14,006 bases of DNA, from positions 1 through 14,006 of the forward strand of contig JBCBUL010000044.1 of NCBI GenBank assembly GCA_039818165.1. Direction: 5' to 3'. This stretch comes from UBA5336 sp039818165 (GTDB lineage: Bacteria; Pseudomonadota; Alphaproteobacteria; Caulobacterales; Hyphomonadaceae). The position numbers and the translations under genes are program-made. This document shows positions 4,518 through 12,423 of this stretch, in pieces; position 1 is the stretch's first letter, and each line of letters starts with the position of its first letter. The notes beneath the pieces are model-generated. The model worked only from the letters and a program-made list of their open reading frames with translations. It was not told where the DNA came from and searched no databases.

Positions 4518-5894
4518 ATGACAGAACGCCCTGACGCGCCGGAAAAGAAGCGGCTCTTTATCAAGACCTATGGGTGCCAGATGAACGTGTACGACTCCGA
4601 GCGTATGCGGGACGTCTTGGCGCCGCTTGGCTATGCCCCGGTGGATGCACCGGACGGCGCAGATCTGGTCGTGCTGAACACCTGCCATATCCGCGAGAAG
4701 GCCACCGAGAAGGTCTACTCCGAGCTCGGCAAGATCAAGAAAATGAAGGAAGCCACGGGCGGAAAGATGACCATCGCCGTGGCCGGATGTGTGGCCCAGG
4801 CCGAGGGCGAAGAAATCATGCGTCGCCAACCCGCGGTAGACTTGGTGCTGGGTCCGCAGGCCTATCACAAGCTTCCGGAAATGATCGCGCGCACGAGCCG
4901 CGCCGTGGGCGACCGGCTGGAGACAGATTTCGAAACCCTCGACAAGTTCGACGCCCTGCCCAAGGCGCGCGAAGCCGACGGCTCCACCGCGTTTCTCAGC
5001 GTGCAGGAAGGCTGTGACAAGTTCTGCACCTTCTGCGTGGTCCCTTATACACGCGGCGCGGAAGTCTCCCGCAGCGTGGACGATATCACGCTTGAAGCGC
5101 GCTCTCTGGCGGCCCAGGGCGTGCGCGAGATTTCCCTGCTTGGGCAAAACGTCAATGCCTGGCATGGCGCGGCCCCTGCCCTGGAAGGCGGCGATGAGTG
5201 GACCCTCGGCGCCCTGTCGCGCCATATTGCGAAGATTGGCGGTATTGAACGCATTCGCTACACCACCAGCCACCCGCGCGATATGGATGACGACCTGATC
5301 GCCGCCCATGGCGACACCGACGCCATAATGCCTTACCTGCACCTGCCCGTTCAGTCTGGTTCGGACTCGATCCTGAAGGCGATGAATCGCGGCCATACGG
5401 CCCATCACTATATGGACATTATCGCAAAGGTCCGCTCGGCACGGCCCGATATCGCCCTGGCGAGCGACTTCATTGTGGGTTTTCCCGGCGAGCGGGATCG
5501 GGACTTTGAAGATACAATGGAGCTGGTGCGCGCGGTCGGCTACGCTTCGGCCTATTCCTTCAAATACAGCCCCCGACCCGGAACGCCCGCGGCAGATATG
5601 TTCGGCCAGGTCGATGAAGCCGTGAAGGATGCGCGCCTCCAGAGGCTTCAGGCCCTCATCCGCGACCAGCAGATCGCTTTCAATGCGTCAAAGGTCGGCC
5701 AAACCCTGCCAATCCTCGTAACGGGCAAAGGCCGGCTGGAGGGTCAACTCCACGGGCGCTCGCCCTATCTGCAGGCCGTTCACTTTGATGGACCTGAAGG
5801 TCTCAAAGGCCAGATTGTGGATGTTGAGATCATCGGCTCGAGCCTGAATTCACTCACCGGCGAATTGAAGTCGTCCACGGAGGCCGCCGCTTGA
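4518..5894 (+). CDS. miaB: tRNA-2-methylthio-N6-isopentenyladenosine synthase MiaB
   Basis: MiaB adds a methylthio group to C2 of i6A37 in tRNAs reading UNN codons, a radical-SAM reaction using two 4Fe-4S clusters. The 458-residue protein is full length and shows all three domains. The N-terminal UPF0004 domain has the auxiliary-cluster cysteines Cys20 (KTYGCQMN), Cys56 (NTCHIREKA) and Cys91 (AGCVAQ). The radical-SAM barrel has Cys166, Cys170 and Cys173 in CDKFCTFC, followed by VVPYTRG, and the barrel motifs LLGQNV, HLPVQSGSD and SDFIVGFPGE. A C-terminal TRAM domain (about 385-450) has the GKGRLEGQLHGRSPYLQAV segment. The HIREKA, LQ.LQ and YSPRPGTPAA stretches favour MiaB over the relatives RimO and MtaB. 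It is the first gene of a tight five-gene run; its TGA overlaps the TTG start of phoH. Confidence 0.97.
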   Translation: MTERPDAPEKKRLFIKTYGCQMNVYDSERMRDVLAPLGYAPVDAPDGADLVVLNTCHIREKATEKVYSELGKIKKMKEATGGKMTIAVAGCVAQAEGEEIMRRQPAVDLVLGPQAYHKLPEMIARTSRAVGDRLETDFETLDKFDALPKAREADGSTAFLSVQEGCDKFCTFCVVPYTRGAEVSRSVDDITLEARSLAAQGVREISLLGQNVNAWHGAAPALEGGDEWTLGALSRHIAKIGGIERIRYTTSHPRDMDDDLIAAHGDTDAIMPYLHLPVQSGSDSILKAMNRGHTAHHYMDIIAKVRSARPDIALASDFIVGFPGERDRDFEDTMELVRAVGYASAYSFKYSPRPGTPAADMFGQVDEAVKDARLQRLQALIRDQQIAFNASKVGQTLPILVTGKGRLEGQLHGRSPYLQAVHFDGPEGLKGQIVDVEIIGSSLNSLTGELKSSTEAAA

Positions 5895-6880
5895 GCCTGC
5901 CGCCACGCAAGGCCGCCTCTCCGGGCGCGCCCATCAGTCGATTTTACGAAGTGGCCTCAGCTGAGCGCTTGCGCGATCTTTGCGGCCCCCACCACAAACA
6001 TCTCCAGCGCTTCGAAGCGAAGCTGGAAGAGCATGGTGTTCGCCTGGAAAGCCAGGGCGGCGGGGTCATGATCTTCGGCACAGCTGAAGGCGTTTCGCTC
6101 GCCGAGGCGGCGCTCGCCGAATTCGAACGCCGGTTGCGCGGCGGCGCTGAACCCGTCGATCTGGAAGTGGATGGGTCGATCGCCTCGGTTGAAACCGTAG
6201 AAACATCCTTTTCGACCCTGTCAGGTCTTCGCAAACCCGTCACAGCCCAGACTCCTGGCCAGGCGCGTTATCTCAGCCAACTGTCCGATGCTGGCAACGG
6301 ACTTGTATTTGGCGTTGGCCCTGCGGGCACAGGAAAAACCTATCTGGCTGTCGCTGCAGGCGCCGCAGCTTTGCTCAAGGGCACTGTCGAACGCCTGATC
6401 GTCACGCGTCCTGCCGTTGAAGCGGGCGAAAAGCTGGGTTTCCTTCCAGGCACTCTGGAAGAAAAGGTCGATCCCTACATGCAGCCGATCTGGGACTCAC
6501 TGCGCGATTTCATGCGCAGCGACGACATAGAAAAGCGCGTGGCAGGTAAAACGTCCTCGATTGAGGTTGCGCCGCTGGCCTTCATGCGTGGGCGCACGCT
6601 GAAAAAGGCTTTTGTTGTCGTGGATGAGGCCCAGAACACGTCCGTCGCCCAAATGAAGATGCTGCTGACGCGGCTGGGCCGGGAGTCTCGCATGGTCGTG
6701 ACCGGCGACCCCGGACAGGTGGACCTGCCCAAAGGCCAAGTGTCGGGGCTCGCCCACGCCCTCGATATTCTCGACGGCATCGAAGGGATCGCCACGACGC
6801 GATTGACCCCAAAGGATGTGGTGCGCCACGCGCTCGTCTCGCGGATCATTGACGCCTATGAGGCCGCAGGGGCGCCATGA
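5891..6880 (+). CDS. ybeZ: PhoH-family ATPase (YbeZ)
   Basis: YbeZ/PhoH is a cytoplasmic P-loop NTPase that partners the RNase YbeY in ribosome and rRNA maturation. The 329-residue product has a KH-like N-terminal part (about 30-90, with GVRLESQGGGVMIFG) and the PhoH ATPase domain. The Walker A motif is GPAGTGKT at 143-150, followed by the typical VTRPAVEAGEKLGFLPG and KVDPYMQPIWD segments, Walker B VVVDEAQN, and TGDPGQVDLP. The start is a TTG whose last two bases form part of the miaB TGA stop; the first in-frame ATG lies inside the KH-like part, so TTG by translational coupling is the best choice. A GTG at 5951 is a less likely alternative. It overlaps ybeY by 4 bp (ATGA), which supports joint production of the two partners. 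Confidence 0.95.
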   Translation: MSLPPRKAASPGAPISRFYEVASAERLRDLCGPHHKHLQRFEAKLEEHGVRLESQGGGVMIFGTAEGVSLAEAALAEFERRLRGGAEPVDLEVDGSIASVETVETSFSTLSGLRKPVTAQTPGQARYLSQLSDAGNGLVFGVGPAGTGKTYLAVAAGAAALLKGTVERLIVTRPAVEAGEKLGFLPGTLEEKVDPYMQPIWDSLRDFMRSDDIEKRVAGKTSSIEVAPLAFMRGRTLKKAFVVVDEAQNTSVAQMKMLLTRLGRESRMVVTGDPGQVDLPKGQVSGLAHALDILDGIEGIATTRLTPKDVVRHALVSRIIDAYEAAGAP

Positions 6881-7341
6881 CCAGCGTGACACTCGATCTC
6901 CGCATCGACGATGACGCCTGGAACACGCTCGTCGACATCGAAGAGGTTGCCAGCTCTGCTTTGCTTGCGGGAGCTGAAACCCTGGAGAGACCGGTGGCAG
7001 GCGAAGTGGCGATTCTTCTGACAGGCGACGAACACATGCACGCCCTGAACAAGACCTGGCGGGACAAAGATGCCCCCACCGATGTGCTGTCTTTTCCAGC
7101 GAGCGAAGCCGATCCGGGATTTTTGGGGGATCTTGCCCTTGGATTCGGCATTTGCGCGCGAGATGCAAAAGCCCAAAACCTGAGCCTGAGCGCCCATTTA
7201 AGCCATTTGGTTATTCACGGCTTCTACCACTTACTCGGCTATGACCACGAAACCGATGACGATGCCGCCATAATGGAAGCGCTGGAGGTCTCAGCGCTTG
7301 CCAGACTGGGCCTGTCTGACCCATATTCTCTAAGGGCTTGA
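6877..7341 (+). CDS. ybeY: Endoribonuclease YbeY (rRNA maturation factor)
   Basis: YbeY is a zinc-dependent endoribonuclease needed for 16S rRNA 3'-end maturation and late ribosome quality control. The 154-residue protein has the usual length. It contains the metal site H-x3-H-x5-H (His114, His118, His124 in HGFYHLLGYDHE), the conserved Arg62 region WRDKDAPTDVLSFP, and LGDLALGFGIC, typical of the UPF0054 family. The start overlaps the phoH stop as ATGA, and the next gene begins 4 bp after the YbeY stop. Together with the ATPase upstream this is the usual ybeZ-ybeY pair. I see no anomaly. Confidence 0.97.
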   Translation: MTSVTLDLRIDDDAWNTLVDIEEVASSALLAGAETLERPVAGEVAILLTGDEHMHALNKTWRDKDAPTDVLSFPASEADPGFLGDLALGFGICARDAKAQNLSLSAHLSHLVIHGFYHLLGYDHETDDDAAIMEALEVSALARLGLSDPYSLRA

Positions 7342-7345
7342 AGCG

Positions 7346-8215
7346 ATGGCAATGACAGATCCCGACCCTTCCGAACAAACAGACCCCGGCCGAAGTCGGA
7401 TCGGCCGCCTTTTGGGGCTGGCGCGACGCCCGTCAAACGAGGCCCCCGAAACCGATGCCCTGAACGGAAACGGTCACCCCAGCGAGATGCGCTTGCGAAT
7501 AGCGCGGTTTGAGCAAGCATCCGTGGGCGATGTGATGATCCCGCGGCCGGACATCGTTGCAATCGAAATCGACGCACCCCTCTCAGAAGTGCTCAAGGTC
7601 TTTGCCGAAGAATCCCATTCGCGCTTGCCGGTGTACCGAGAGACCCTGGATGACCCTGCCGGCTTTGTGCACATCAAGGATGTTGTCGCCGAGATCGCCA
7701 AGGGCTGCGCGGATGACGCCAAGATCCTCGATACCGTTCACCGGGAAATCCTCTACGTTCCAGATTCAATGCCGCTCGCAGATCTACTCCTGAAAATGCA
7801 GGCGTCTCGCATTCACCTCGCGCTCGTGGTGGATGAGTATGGCGGCACCGATGGGCTCGTCTCCCTGGAAGATCTTGTTGAAGAAATCGTCGGTGACATC
7901 GAGGACGAACACGACGAAGAAGACGTTGCCCTGTTTCGGCGCACACGCAATGTCTACGAGGTCGACGCACGTATGGAAATCGAAGACTTCCAGCAAGAAA
8001 CGGGACACGATTTGTCACTGCCCGAGCATGAAGCAGAGATCGACACGCTTGGCGGCGTCGCCTTCGCACTAGCAGGCCGGATTCCCGTACGCGGCGAGGT
8101 TCTACGTCATCCGCAGGGGCTCGATGTGGAAATCGTCGAGGCCGATACGCGCCGCATCAAAAGACTGCGTCTACGGCCAACGCCGATGACGAACACGGCC
8201 CCGGACGCCGACTGA
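7346..8215 (+). CDS. corC: CorC/HlyC-family CBS-domain protein (YbeX-like)
   Basis: This 289-residue soluble protein has a variable N-terminal tail (1-45), a pair of CBS domains (about 60-180, opening with GDVMIPRPDI and closing with VVDEYGGTDGLVSLEDLVEEIVGDI) and the C-terminal transporter-associated CorC_HlyC domain (about 195-278, with LGGVAFALAGRIPVRGE). There is no DUF21 membrane domain, so it is the short CorC/YbeX type and not a CNNM/TlyC membrane exporter. CBS pairs bind adenine nucleotides. CorC has been linked to Mg/Co efflux, while YbeX is linked to ribosome metabolism, which the position right after ybeY supports. A purine-rich AAGGG lies about 9 nt before the ATG. It lies 3 bp before lnt. 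The family is certain, the biochemical role is not. Confidence 0.93.
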   Translation: MAMTDPDPSEQTDPGRSRIGRLLGLARRPSNEAPETDALNGNGHPSEMRLRIARFEQASVGDVMIPRPDIVAIEIDAPLSEVLKVFAEESHSRLPVYRETLDDPAGFVHIKDVVAEIAKGCADDAKILDTVHREILYVPDSMPLADLLLKMQASRIHLALVVDEYGGTDGLVSLEDLVEEIVGDIEDEHDEEDVALFRRTRNVYEVDARMEIEDFQQETGHDLSLPEHEAEIDTLGGVAFALAGRIPVRGEVLRHPQGLDVEIVEADTRRIKRLRLRPTPMTNTAPDAD

Positions 8216-8218
8216 AGT

Positions 8219-9868
8219 ATGGACGCAGCGATCCGCAGCCATGGAGTGACCCTTCTAGGGCCTCTCCACGAAACCCTGGCGCGGGCCACGGGATGGAAGG
8301 CCTTGCTCCTGTCGGCATTGTTCGGTGGTTTTGCAGCCCTGGCTTTTGCGCCATTTCACCTGACGGCCGCCCTCGCAGTGAGCTTCACCGGCCTTATCTG
8401 GATGATCGACGGGGCACGGGGCCAGAAACGCTGGGGCAAGTCCGTGTTCGCCCGCGGTTGGGGCTTCGGGTTTGGCTTTTTCCTTGTCTCACTCCACTGG
8501 ACGGCCCAGCCTTTTCTCGTTGAACCGGAAAAACATGCCGTTTTCCTCTGGATGCCACTTTTGCTCTTACCCGGTGGCATGGCGCTGATCTGGGGCGCCG
8601 CCATGGCAATGGCGAGTGCGTTCTGGAGTGCTTCACCGTCGCGGGTATTTGCGTTCACTCTGTTCTTTGCCCTTGCGGAATGGGTGCGCGGCAGCCTGTT
8701 CGGTGGCTTTCCATGGAACCTGGCCGGCACAAGCTGGATCCCCGGTGGAGCAATCTCTCAAGCCGCCGGACTTGGGGGCGTCTACTGGCTCACGGTCGTT
8801 ACCGTTTTAGCGTGTGCCACGCCCGCCGCACTGGTCGATACACGCGAAGAGCGCAGCCTGGCCCTGCGGTTCGTTCCCAGTCTCCTCGCCGTCATGGCAC
8901 TTGCGGGACTATGGGCCTGGGGCGGCCAGAAACTGGCCGAGCCGACCCAGTTCACAGAAACCGATATCGTGTTGATGGACGTGGGTGTTCCGCAAAGCGA
9001 GAAGTACGATGAGAACGGCGCAAATCCGGAGGTTTTTCGCCGCTATCTGGAGTTTCTCAACGAGATCCCCTCAAGACCGACAGACATCGTCATCTGGCCG
9101 GAAGGCGCGACGGGTTCAGTCTTGCTTGAAGCCCGCCAGCTGGAGCCGGTCACGGCCTATCTCGGCGAGCGTCACCTGATCGCTGGGACGGCGCGCTATC
9201 AGCTCAGCGAGCAAGACTACACCTGGTACAATTCCATTGCCGTATTGAGCGAGAACAGCGCCAGAACCGGCGCGGCAGGTCTCTATGACAAGCATAGACT
9301 GGTCCCTGTCGGCGAGCTCCCTGTGGCGCGGATACTGCCCTTTGGAGACGCGATTGCCGGGATACTCCCGGGATCGCTCCAGCAAATGGCGACCGCAGGA
9401 TTTACCCCGGGCCCGGCGCCGAGCCTGGTCTATAGCGAAGGCGTCCCGCCTTTCGTTGCGATGATTTGCTATGAAGGGCTTTATCCCGGCGTTGTGCGCG
9501 AAGCCCAGACATCTGCCGGCCACCGGGCAGACTGGATTGTTCTGGTGTCGAATGATGGTTGGTTCGGTAGCCTGATTGGTCCTGCCCAGCACTACGCCCA
9601 GAACCGCTACCGCGCGATTGAAACCGGCTTGCCCATCGCGCGGGTCGCAGCGCGGGGCGCGTCGGCCATCATCGATGGAAAAGGCCGGGAAGTCATGCGC
9701 ACCAAGGGCCTTCGCGAAGACCTGGAAGGGTGGAACGGGCAAGTGGGGCGCGGAAAACTTCCGTCACCTGAAGCAACACCGTTTTACCAGTCCCGGGGCG
9801 GTCAGGTTCTGTTCCCGCTCACGCTCGTTCTGATCTCGATTTTCGCTTTCCTCGCCTGGCGCCGCTAA
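8219..9868 (+). CDS. lnt: Apolipoprotein N-acyltransferase Lnt
   Basis: Lnt transfers an acyl chain from phospholipid to the N-terminal cysteine of diacylated lipoproteins in the inner membrane, the last step of lipoprotein maturation. The 549-residue protein has about six hydrophobic N-terminal segments (roughly residues 25-245), a periplasmic nitrilase domain and a last helix (VLFPLTLVLISIFAFLAW) close to the C-terminus. The nitrilase triad is visible: Glu295 in IWPEGA, Lys358 in LYDKHRLVPVGE and Cys417 in MICYE. SNDGWFG and the following HYAQNRYRAIETGLPIAR are also characteristic. Length and order are normal. It closes the miaB-phoH-ybeY-corC-lnt run and its stop overlaps that of the convergent Smr gene by 4 bp, with no terminator between. 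Lipoproteins encoded nearby (MltA and the SecD-head protein) are expected substrates. Confidence 0.97.
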   Translation: MDAAIRSHGVTLLGPLHETLARATGWKALLLSALFGGFAALAFAPFHLTAALAVSFTGLIWMIDGARGQKRWGKSVFARGWGFGFGFFLVSLHWTAQPFLVEPEKHAVFLWMPLLLLPGGMALIWGAAMAMASAFWSASPSRVFAFTLFFALAEWVRGSLFGGFPWNLAGTSWIPGGAISQAAGLGGVYWLTVVTVLACATPAALVDTREERSLALRFVPSLLAVMALAGLWAWGGQKLAEPTQFTETDIVLMDVGVPQSEKYDENGANPEVFRRYLEFLNEIPSRPTDIVIWPEGATGSVLLEARQLEPVTAYLGERHLIAGTARYQLSEQDYTWYNSIAVLSENSARTGAAGLYDKHRLVPVGELPVARILPFGDAIAGILPGSLQQMATAGFTPGPAPSLVYSEGVPPFVAMICYEGLYPGVVREAQTSAGHRADWIVLVSNDGWFGSLIGPAQHYAQNRYRAIETGLPIARVAARGASAIIDGKGREVMRTKGLREDLEGWNGQVGRGKLPSPEATPFYQSRGGQVLFPLTLVLISIFAFLAWRR

Positions 9869-10389
9869 AGCCGACGAAGAAAAACGTAGAACGCCCCACT
9901 CCCGCCGTGCCGTGTATGGGCGCTGGCATAACCAGAAACATGAAGGCTGGCGCGGCCACTTGAAAGCCAGTCCAGGAAATTGCGCCGCAAGATCCCCTCG
10001 CCGCCGCGCCCTTTGCCCGTGATCACCAGAACGCAGCGGGCACCATTGCGCCTCTGATTCAAGACGAAAGCTGGCAAGCGCTTGTCCGCCTGGGCCTGGG
10101 TCAGCCCATGAAGGTCGATATGAGCATCTATTTCGAGCTGTCCGCGGCGCACCTTCCGTTCTCGATCCCGCAAAGCGGCGGGCGTGGCTGGTTTCGGCCG
10201 TGGCTGCGAGGGTTCTGGAAGCTTGGGCGCGCGTAAACCTGACTTCGTAGCTGGCTTCTCGGATGCGATCTGACCTTCAAGTGATGCCTGGTCTTCAGCT
10301 GGAGGCTGAACGCCCGGCAGAGGTTTGATCGACCGCGCAACCCGCGCCCAACCGCGCTGTTCAGAAGGTGTAAGCTTGCGTCCGGCCAT
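9865..10389 (-). CDS. Smr-domain protein
   Basis: The 174-residue protein has a Pro/Lys-rich, probably disordered N-terminal half (1-85) and an Smr domain (about 86-174). Smr landmarks are DLHGLT at 92-97, VLVITGKGRGGEGILRR around 120-136 and the closing HTRHGGSGAFYVFLRR. Smr domains are nucleases or nucleic-acid binders, known from MutS2 and from stand-alone proteins such as YdaL/SmrA and SmrB, which act on DNA or on mRNA at collided ribosomes. The short stand-alone type seen here is common in Alphaproteobacteria and its substrate is not established. ATG 10389 fits the conserved MAGRKLT start better than codons further up, which fall inside mltA. It follows mltA after 10 bp and has no Shine-Dalgarno sequence of its own, so coupling to mltA is likely. 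Confidence 0.92.
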   Translation of the reverse strand: MAGRKLTPSEQRGWARVARSIKPLPGVQPPAEDQASLEGQIASEKPATKSGLRAPKLPEPSQPRPKPATPAALRDRERKVRRGQLEIDAHIDLHGLTQAQADKRLPAFVLNQRRNGARCVLVITGKGRGGEGILRRNFLDWLSSGRASLHVSGYASAHTRHGGSGAFYVFLRRL

Positions 10390-10399
10390 GGCCCGAGAG

Positions 10400-11632
10400 T
10401 TAGGGCAGGCGAGCGCGCAGGACAATCTCACCATCCGCCACGGACGCGACCTCATTCAATTGCATCCGCGCGGCAGTGGTACGGGGCAAAAGCGCCCACA
10501 TCCGGCCCGACGCATTCATGGTGCCTGCGCGAGCGCCCGCAGTGTCGCCGGTTCCAAAATAGATATCGCCGCGCACCGGCCCTTTGATGGCGCCACCAGT
10601 ATCCTGCGAAACCAATATTCCACTCCAGAGCCCGCCGAGGCCAGGCGCGTTTGTTTCGACCAGATAGGGCACGCCCAAGGCGTGGAAGTTGCGGTCAATC
10701 GCCATCGACCCGAGGGGCGTCAACGGAATGTTCGCCGCGCCTCTGGGGCCAAGGTCCGGATTACCTTCCGGCAAAGCCTGGAAAAAAACATACCGCGGAT
10801 TGGCGTTCATCGCTTCCTGCGCTTCCGCGATGGAGACCCGATCCATCCAGGCGCGGATGCCCTGCATTGACGCCTCGCCGCGATCAATCTTTCCCCGCTC
10901 AAGCAGCCAGTTCGCTGTCGAGCGAAACGGCTGGCCGTTATGCGCGTAGTAGGCCGCCCGCATCGTTGTGCCGTCGGCAAACATCAACCGTCCCGATCCC
11001 TGTATCTGCAGGAAGAAGACATCAGCAGGATGGGCATAGCCCAGGACCCGGTCCAGTTCGGGCTTGATTTCGGCGCGCGGCGGATAGGGCTGGGACTGGC
11101 CGTTTGGAAGGCTTTGAAGCGGGCCTTCATCTGACTGCACAAGATCTGTCGGCGGCCCGGGAACCGGCGCGGTGAAACCCGGTTGCGGGATCCGCCGCGC
11201 ATCAATCATGGGTTCGAAATAGCCGGTAAAGCGGGATGCGCCATCCATGCTGCTAATCTCGACCGGGACCATAAGCGCTTCAATCACCTGCCGGGAAAGG
11301 TCGCGATCATCTTGCGCCGCCAAGAGGCTTTCACAAACTGCGCGCCACTCTCCAACACTCCCAGCCCAACTGGCCCGCGCAGACAGCCACTCCGCCGCGT
11401 CGCGATCTTCCAGGGAACCGCAACTCCGCAGAAAGGCACGGATGCCAGGTTCGGTTGAAGCGGCCTGCCAGGCCAACAAGCCTTCGAACTCAGTCGGCTG
11501 ACGCTCTGGAGGCGGCGCTGGAAGCTCCTGAGTGTCAGGTAAAGACGGGGCGGGCGGGTAACTCGGCGACGTAGCACACCCCGAAAGCAGCCAGACAAAA
11601 AGGACCAACAGGCCAAGGGACTGCAACCGCAT
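10400..11632 (-). CDS. mltA: Membrane-bound lytic murein transglycosylase A (MltA)
   Basis: MltA cleaves the MurNAc-GlcNAc bond of peptidoglycan with formation of 1,6-anhydro-muramic acid. The 410-residue product starts with a lipoprotein signal (LGLLVLFVWLLSGC, lipidated Cys19; next residue Ala, so probable outer-membrane sorting) and a Pro-rich linker to about 48. It then has the MltA domain (about 120-280, with GYFEPMIDARR, HPADVFFLQIQGSGRL and DGTTMRAAYYAHNGQPF). The C-terminal 3D domain (about 280-390) is named for its conserved aspartates: Asp344 (QDTGGAIKG), Asp356 (RGDIYFG) and Asp363. Asp344 is the likely catalytic acid by analogy with the family. It is the middle gene of timA-mltA-smr, 48 bp after timA. 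Lipidation would need Lnt, encoded on the opposite strand just beyond the Smr gene. Confidence 0.96.
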   Translation of the reverse strand: MRLQSLGLLVLFVWLLSGCATSPSYPPAPSLPDTQELPAPPPERQPTEFEGLLAWQAASTEPGIRAFLRSCGSLEDRDAAEWLSARASWAGSVGEWRAVCESLLAAQDDRDLSRQVIEALMVPVEISSMDGASRFTGYFEPMIDARRIPQPGFTAPVPGPPTDLVQSDEGPLQSLPNGQSQPYPPRAEIKPELDRVLGYAHPADVFFLQIQGSGRLMFADGTTMRAAYYAHNGQPFRSTANWLLERGKIDRGEASMQGIRAWMDRVSIAEAQEAMNANPRYVFFQALPEGNPDLGPRGAANIPLTPLGSMAIDRNFHALGVPYLVETNAPGLGGLWSGILVSQDTGGAIKGPVRGDIYFGTGDTAGARAGTMNASGRMWALLPRTTAARMQLNEVASVADGEIVLRARLP

Positions 11633-11680
11633 GATAGTTTGCCTGACTACTCGCTACGCTACGTTCGCAGGCTGACTCGC

Positions 11681-12295
11681 CTAGGTCGCGATTTCAACAT
11701 CGTCCAGCAGCCAATTGGGATCACTGGAGGTTACATTTCGCATAAAGGTCCAGATCTCGCGGGCGTACTTTGTCTTTTCGCCGTCGCCGAGTTCGGCTTC
11801 ATAGCGCACCATGACCCTCGCGACCTCTCCGGTCACGCCCGCATCCTCGATCTCTGCTTTCTTGATGCGGAGCAAGCGCCAGGGGTCTTCCCCGGATGTT
11901 TCGCGGCCCGAAATCGCTGCGTCCCAAGCCTCGTAGACATCGTCGTCGAGCAGGGGTCGCAATGCGCTGCGGTCGCCATCTGCGAACGCTTCCACGATCA
12001 TTTCATAGGCACTGCGCGCACCCTGCAGGAAAGCGCGGGGATTGAAGCTGCGATCCGAGCGGTAAATCTCTTCCAATCCGCCCGCCGCAGGGCCGGTGAA
12101 GCTCGGCTCAATATCCGGATCATTCGCCACCGGTTGCGGGCTTTGCATAACGTCACCCTGGGCTGGGGACGCTTGGACGGGGTTCGGCTCGCCGCGCGTT
12201 GTACCGTCTGGCGGACCGTCATCACGCCCCAGCGCCACGTACAGTCGCGACAGCACGAACAGCGCGATGGCGGCGAGGATGAGAACTTCGGTCAT
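11681..12295 (-). CDS. timA: Tim44-domain membrane-anchored protein (TimA-like)
   Basis: This 204-residue protein has one N-terminal membrane helix (TEVLILAAIALFVLSRLYVAL), a Pro/Gln/Asp-rich linker (about 25-70) and a Tim44-like domain (about 75-200). The domain has the features DRSFNPRAFLQGARSAYEMIVEAFADGD, LLDDDVYEAWDAAI, MVRYEAELGDG and a final WTFMRN...PNWLLDDVE. Tim44 links the TIM23 channel with mtHsp70 in mitochondria; the bacterial relative TimA is known in Alphaproteobacteria but its job there is unclear. The layout suggests an inner-membrane anchor with a cytoplasmic or periplasmic cone-shaped domain binding lipid or protein. It is the first gene of the timA-mltA-smr set and diverges from secB. 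It has no Shine-Dalgarno sequence, so a leaderless start is possible. The family is fairly certain; the gene name follows the alphaproteobacterial usage. Confidence 0.88.
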   Translation of the reverse strand: MTEVLILAAIALFVLSRLYVALGRDDGPPDGTTRGEPNPVQASPAQGDVMQSPQPVANDPDIEPSFTGPAAGGLEEIYRSDRSFNPRAFLQGARSAYEMIVEAFADGDRSALRPLLDDDVYEAWDAAISGRETSGEDPWRLLRIKKAEIEDAGVTGEVARVMVRYEAELGDGEKTKYAREIWTFMRNVTSSDPNWLLDDVEIAT

Positions 12296-12301
12296 ACACA
12301 G

Positions 12302-12330
12302 AATCCAAATTGTGGCACTTACTCTCGCAA
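12302..12330 (-). promoter_or_regulatory. Candidate promoter of timA-mltA-smr
   Basis: On the minus strand TTGCGA (12330-12325), a 17-nt spacer and TGGATT (12307-12302) end 6 nt before the timA ATG. There is no Shine-Dalgarno sequence, so a leaderless start is possible. The -35 is of the same TTGC type as those before trmD, secB and the glycosyltransferase. Confidence 0.33.
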
Positions 12331-12366
12331 CAGATAGGGCATCGGCGGCTCAGATGCCAGTCAGCG

Positions 12367-12395
12367 TTGCCCGTCCGAATGAGGCATGGTAGCCG
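12367..12395 (+). promoter_or_regulatory. Candidate promoter of secB
   Basis: TTGCCC (12367-12372), a 17-nt spacer and TAGCCG (12390-12395) would give a message starting near 12402, with a leader of about 22 nt carrying GAGG at 12416-12419. The -10 box is weak, but spacing and -35 type match the other candidates in this window. Confidence 0.35.
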
Positions 12396-12423
12396 CCGGT
12401 CTCAAATTCTCAAGCGAGGCCCC

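Noticed and set aside
4422..5408. A 328-codon open frame on the minus strand inside miaB
   Set aside because: It lies antisense to strongly conserved MiaB codons including both cluster motifs, and its translation has no recognisable domain; long antisense frames are expected in GC-rich DNA.
6497..7168. A 223-codon minus-strand frame crossing phoH and ybeY
   Set aside because: It spans two certain genes on the other strand and shows no domain; a shadow of the GC-rich coding sequence.
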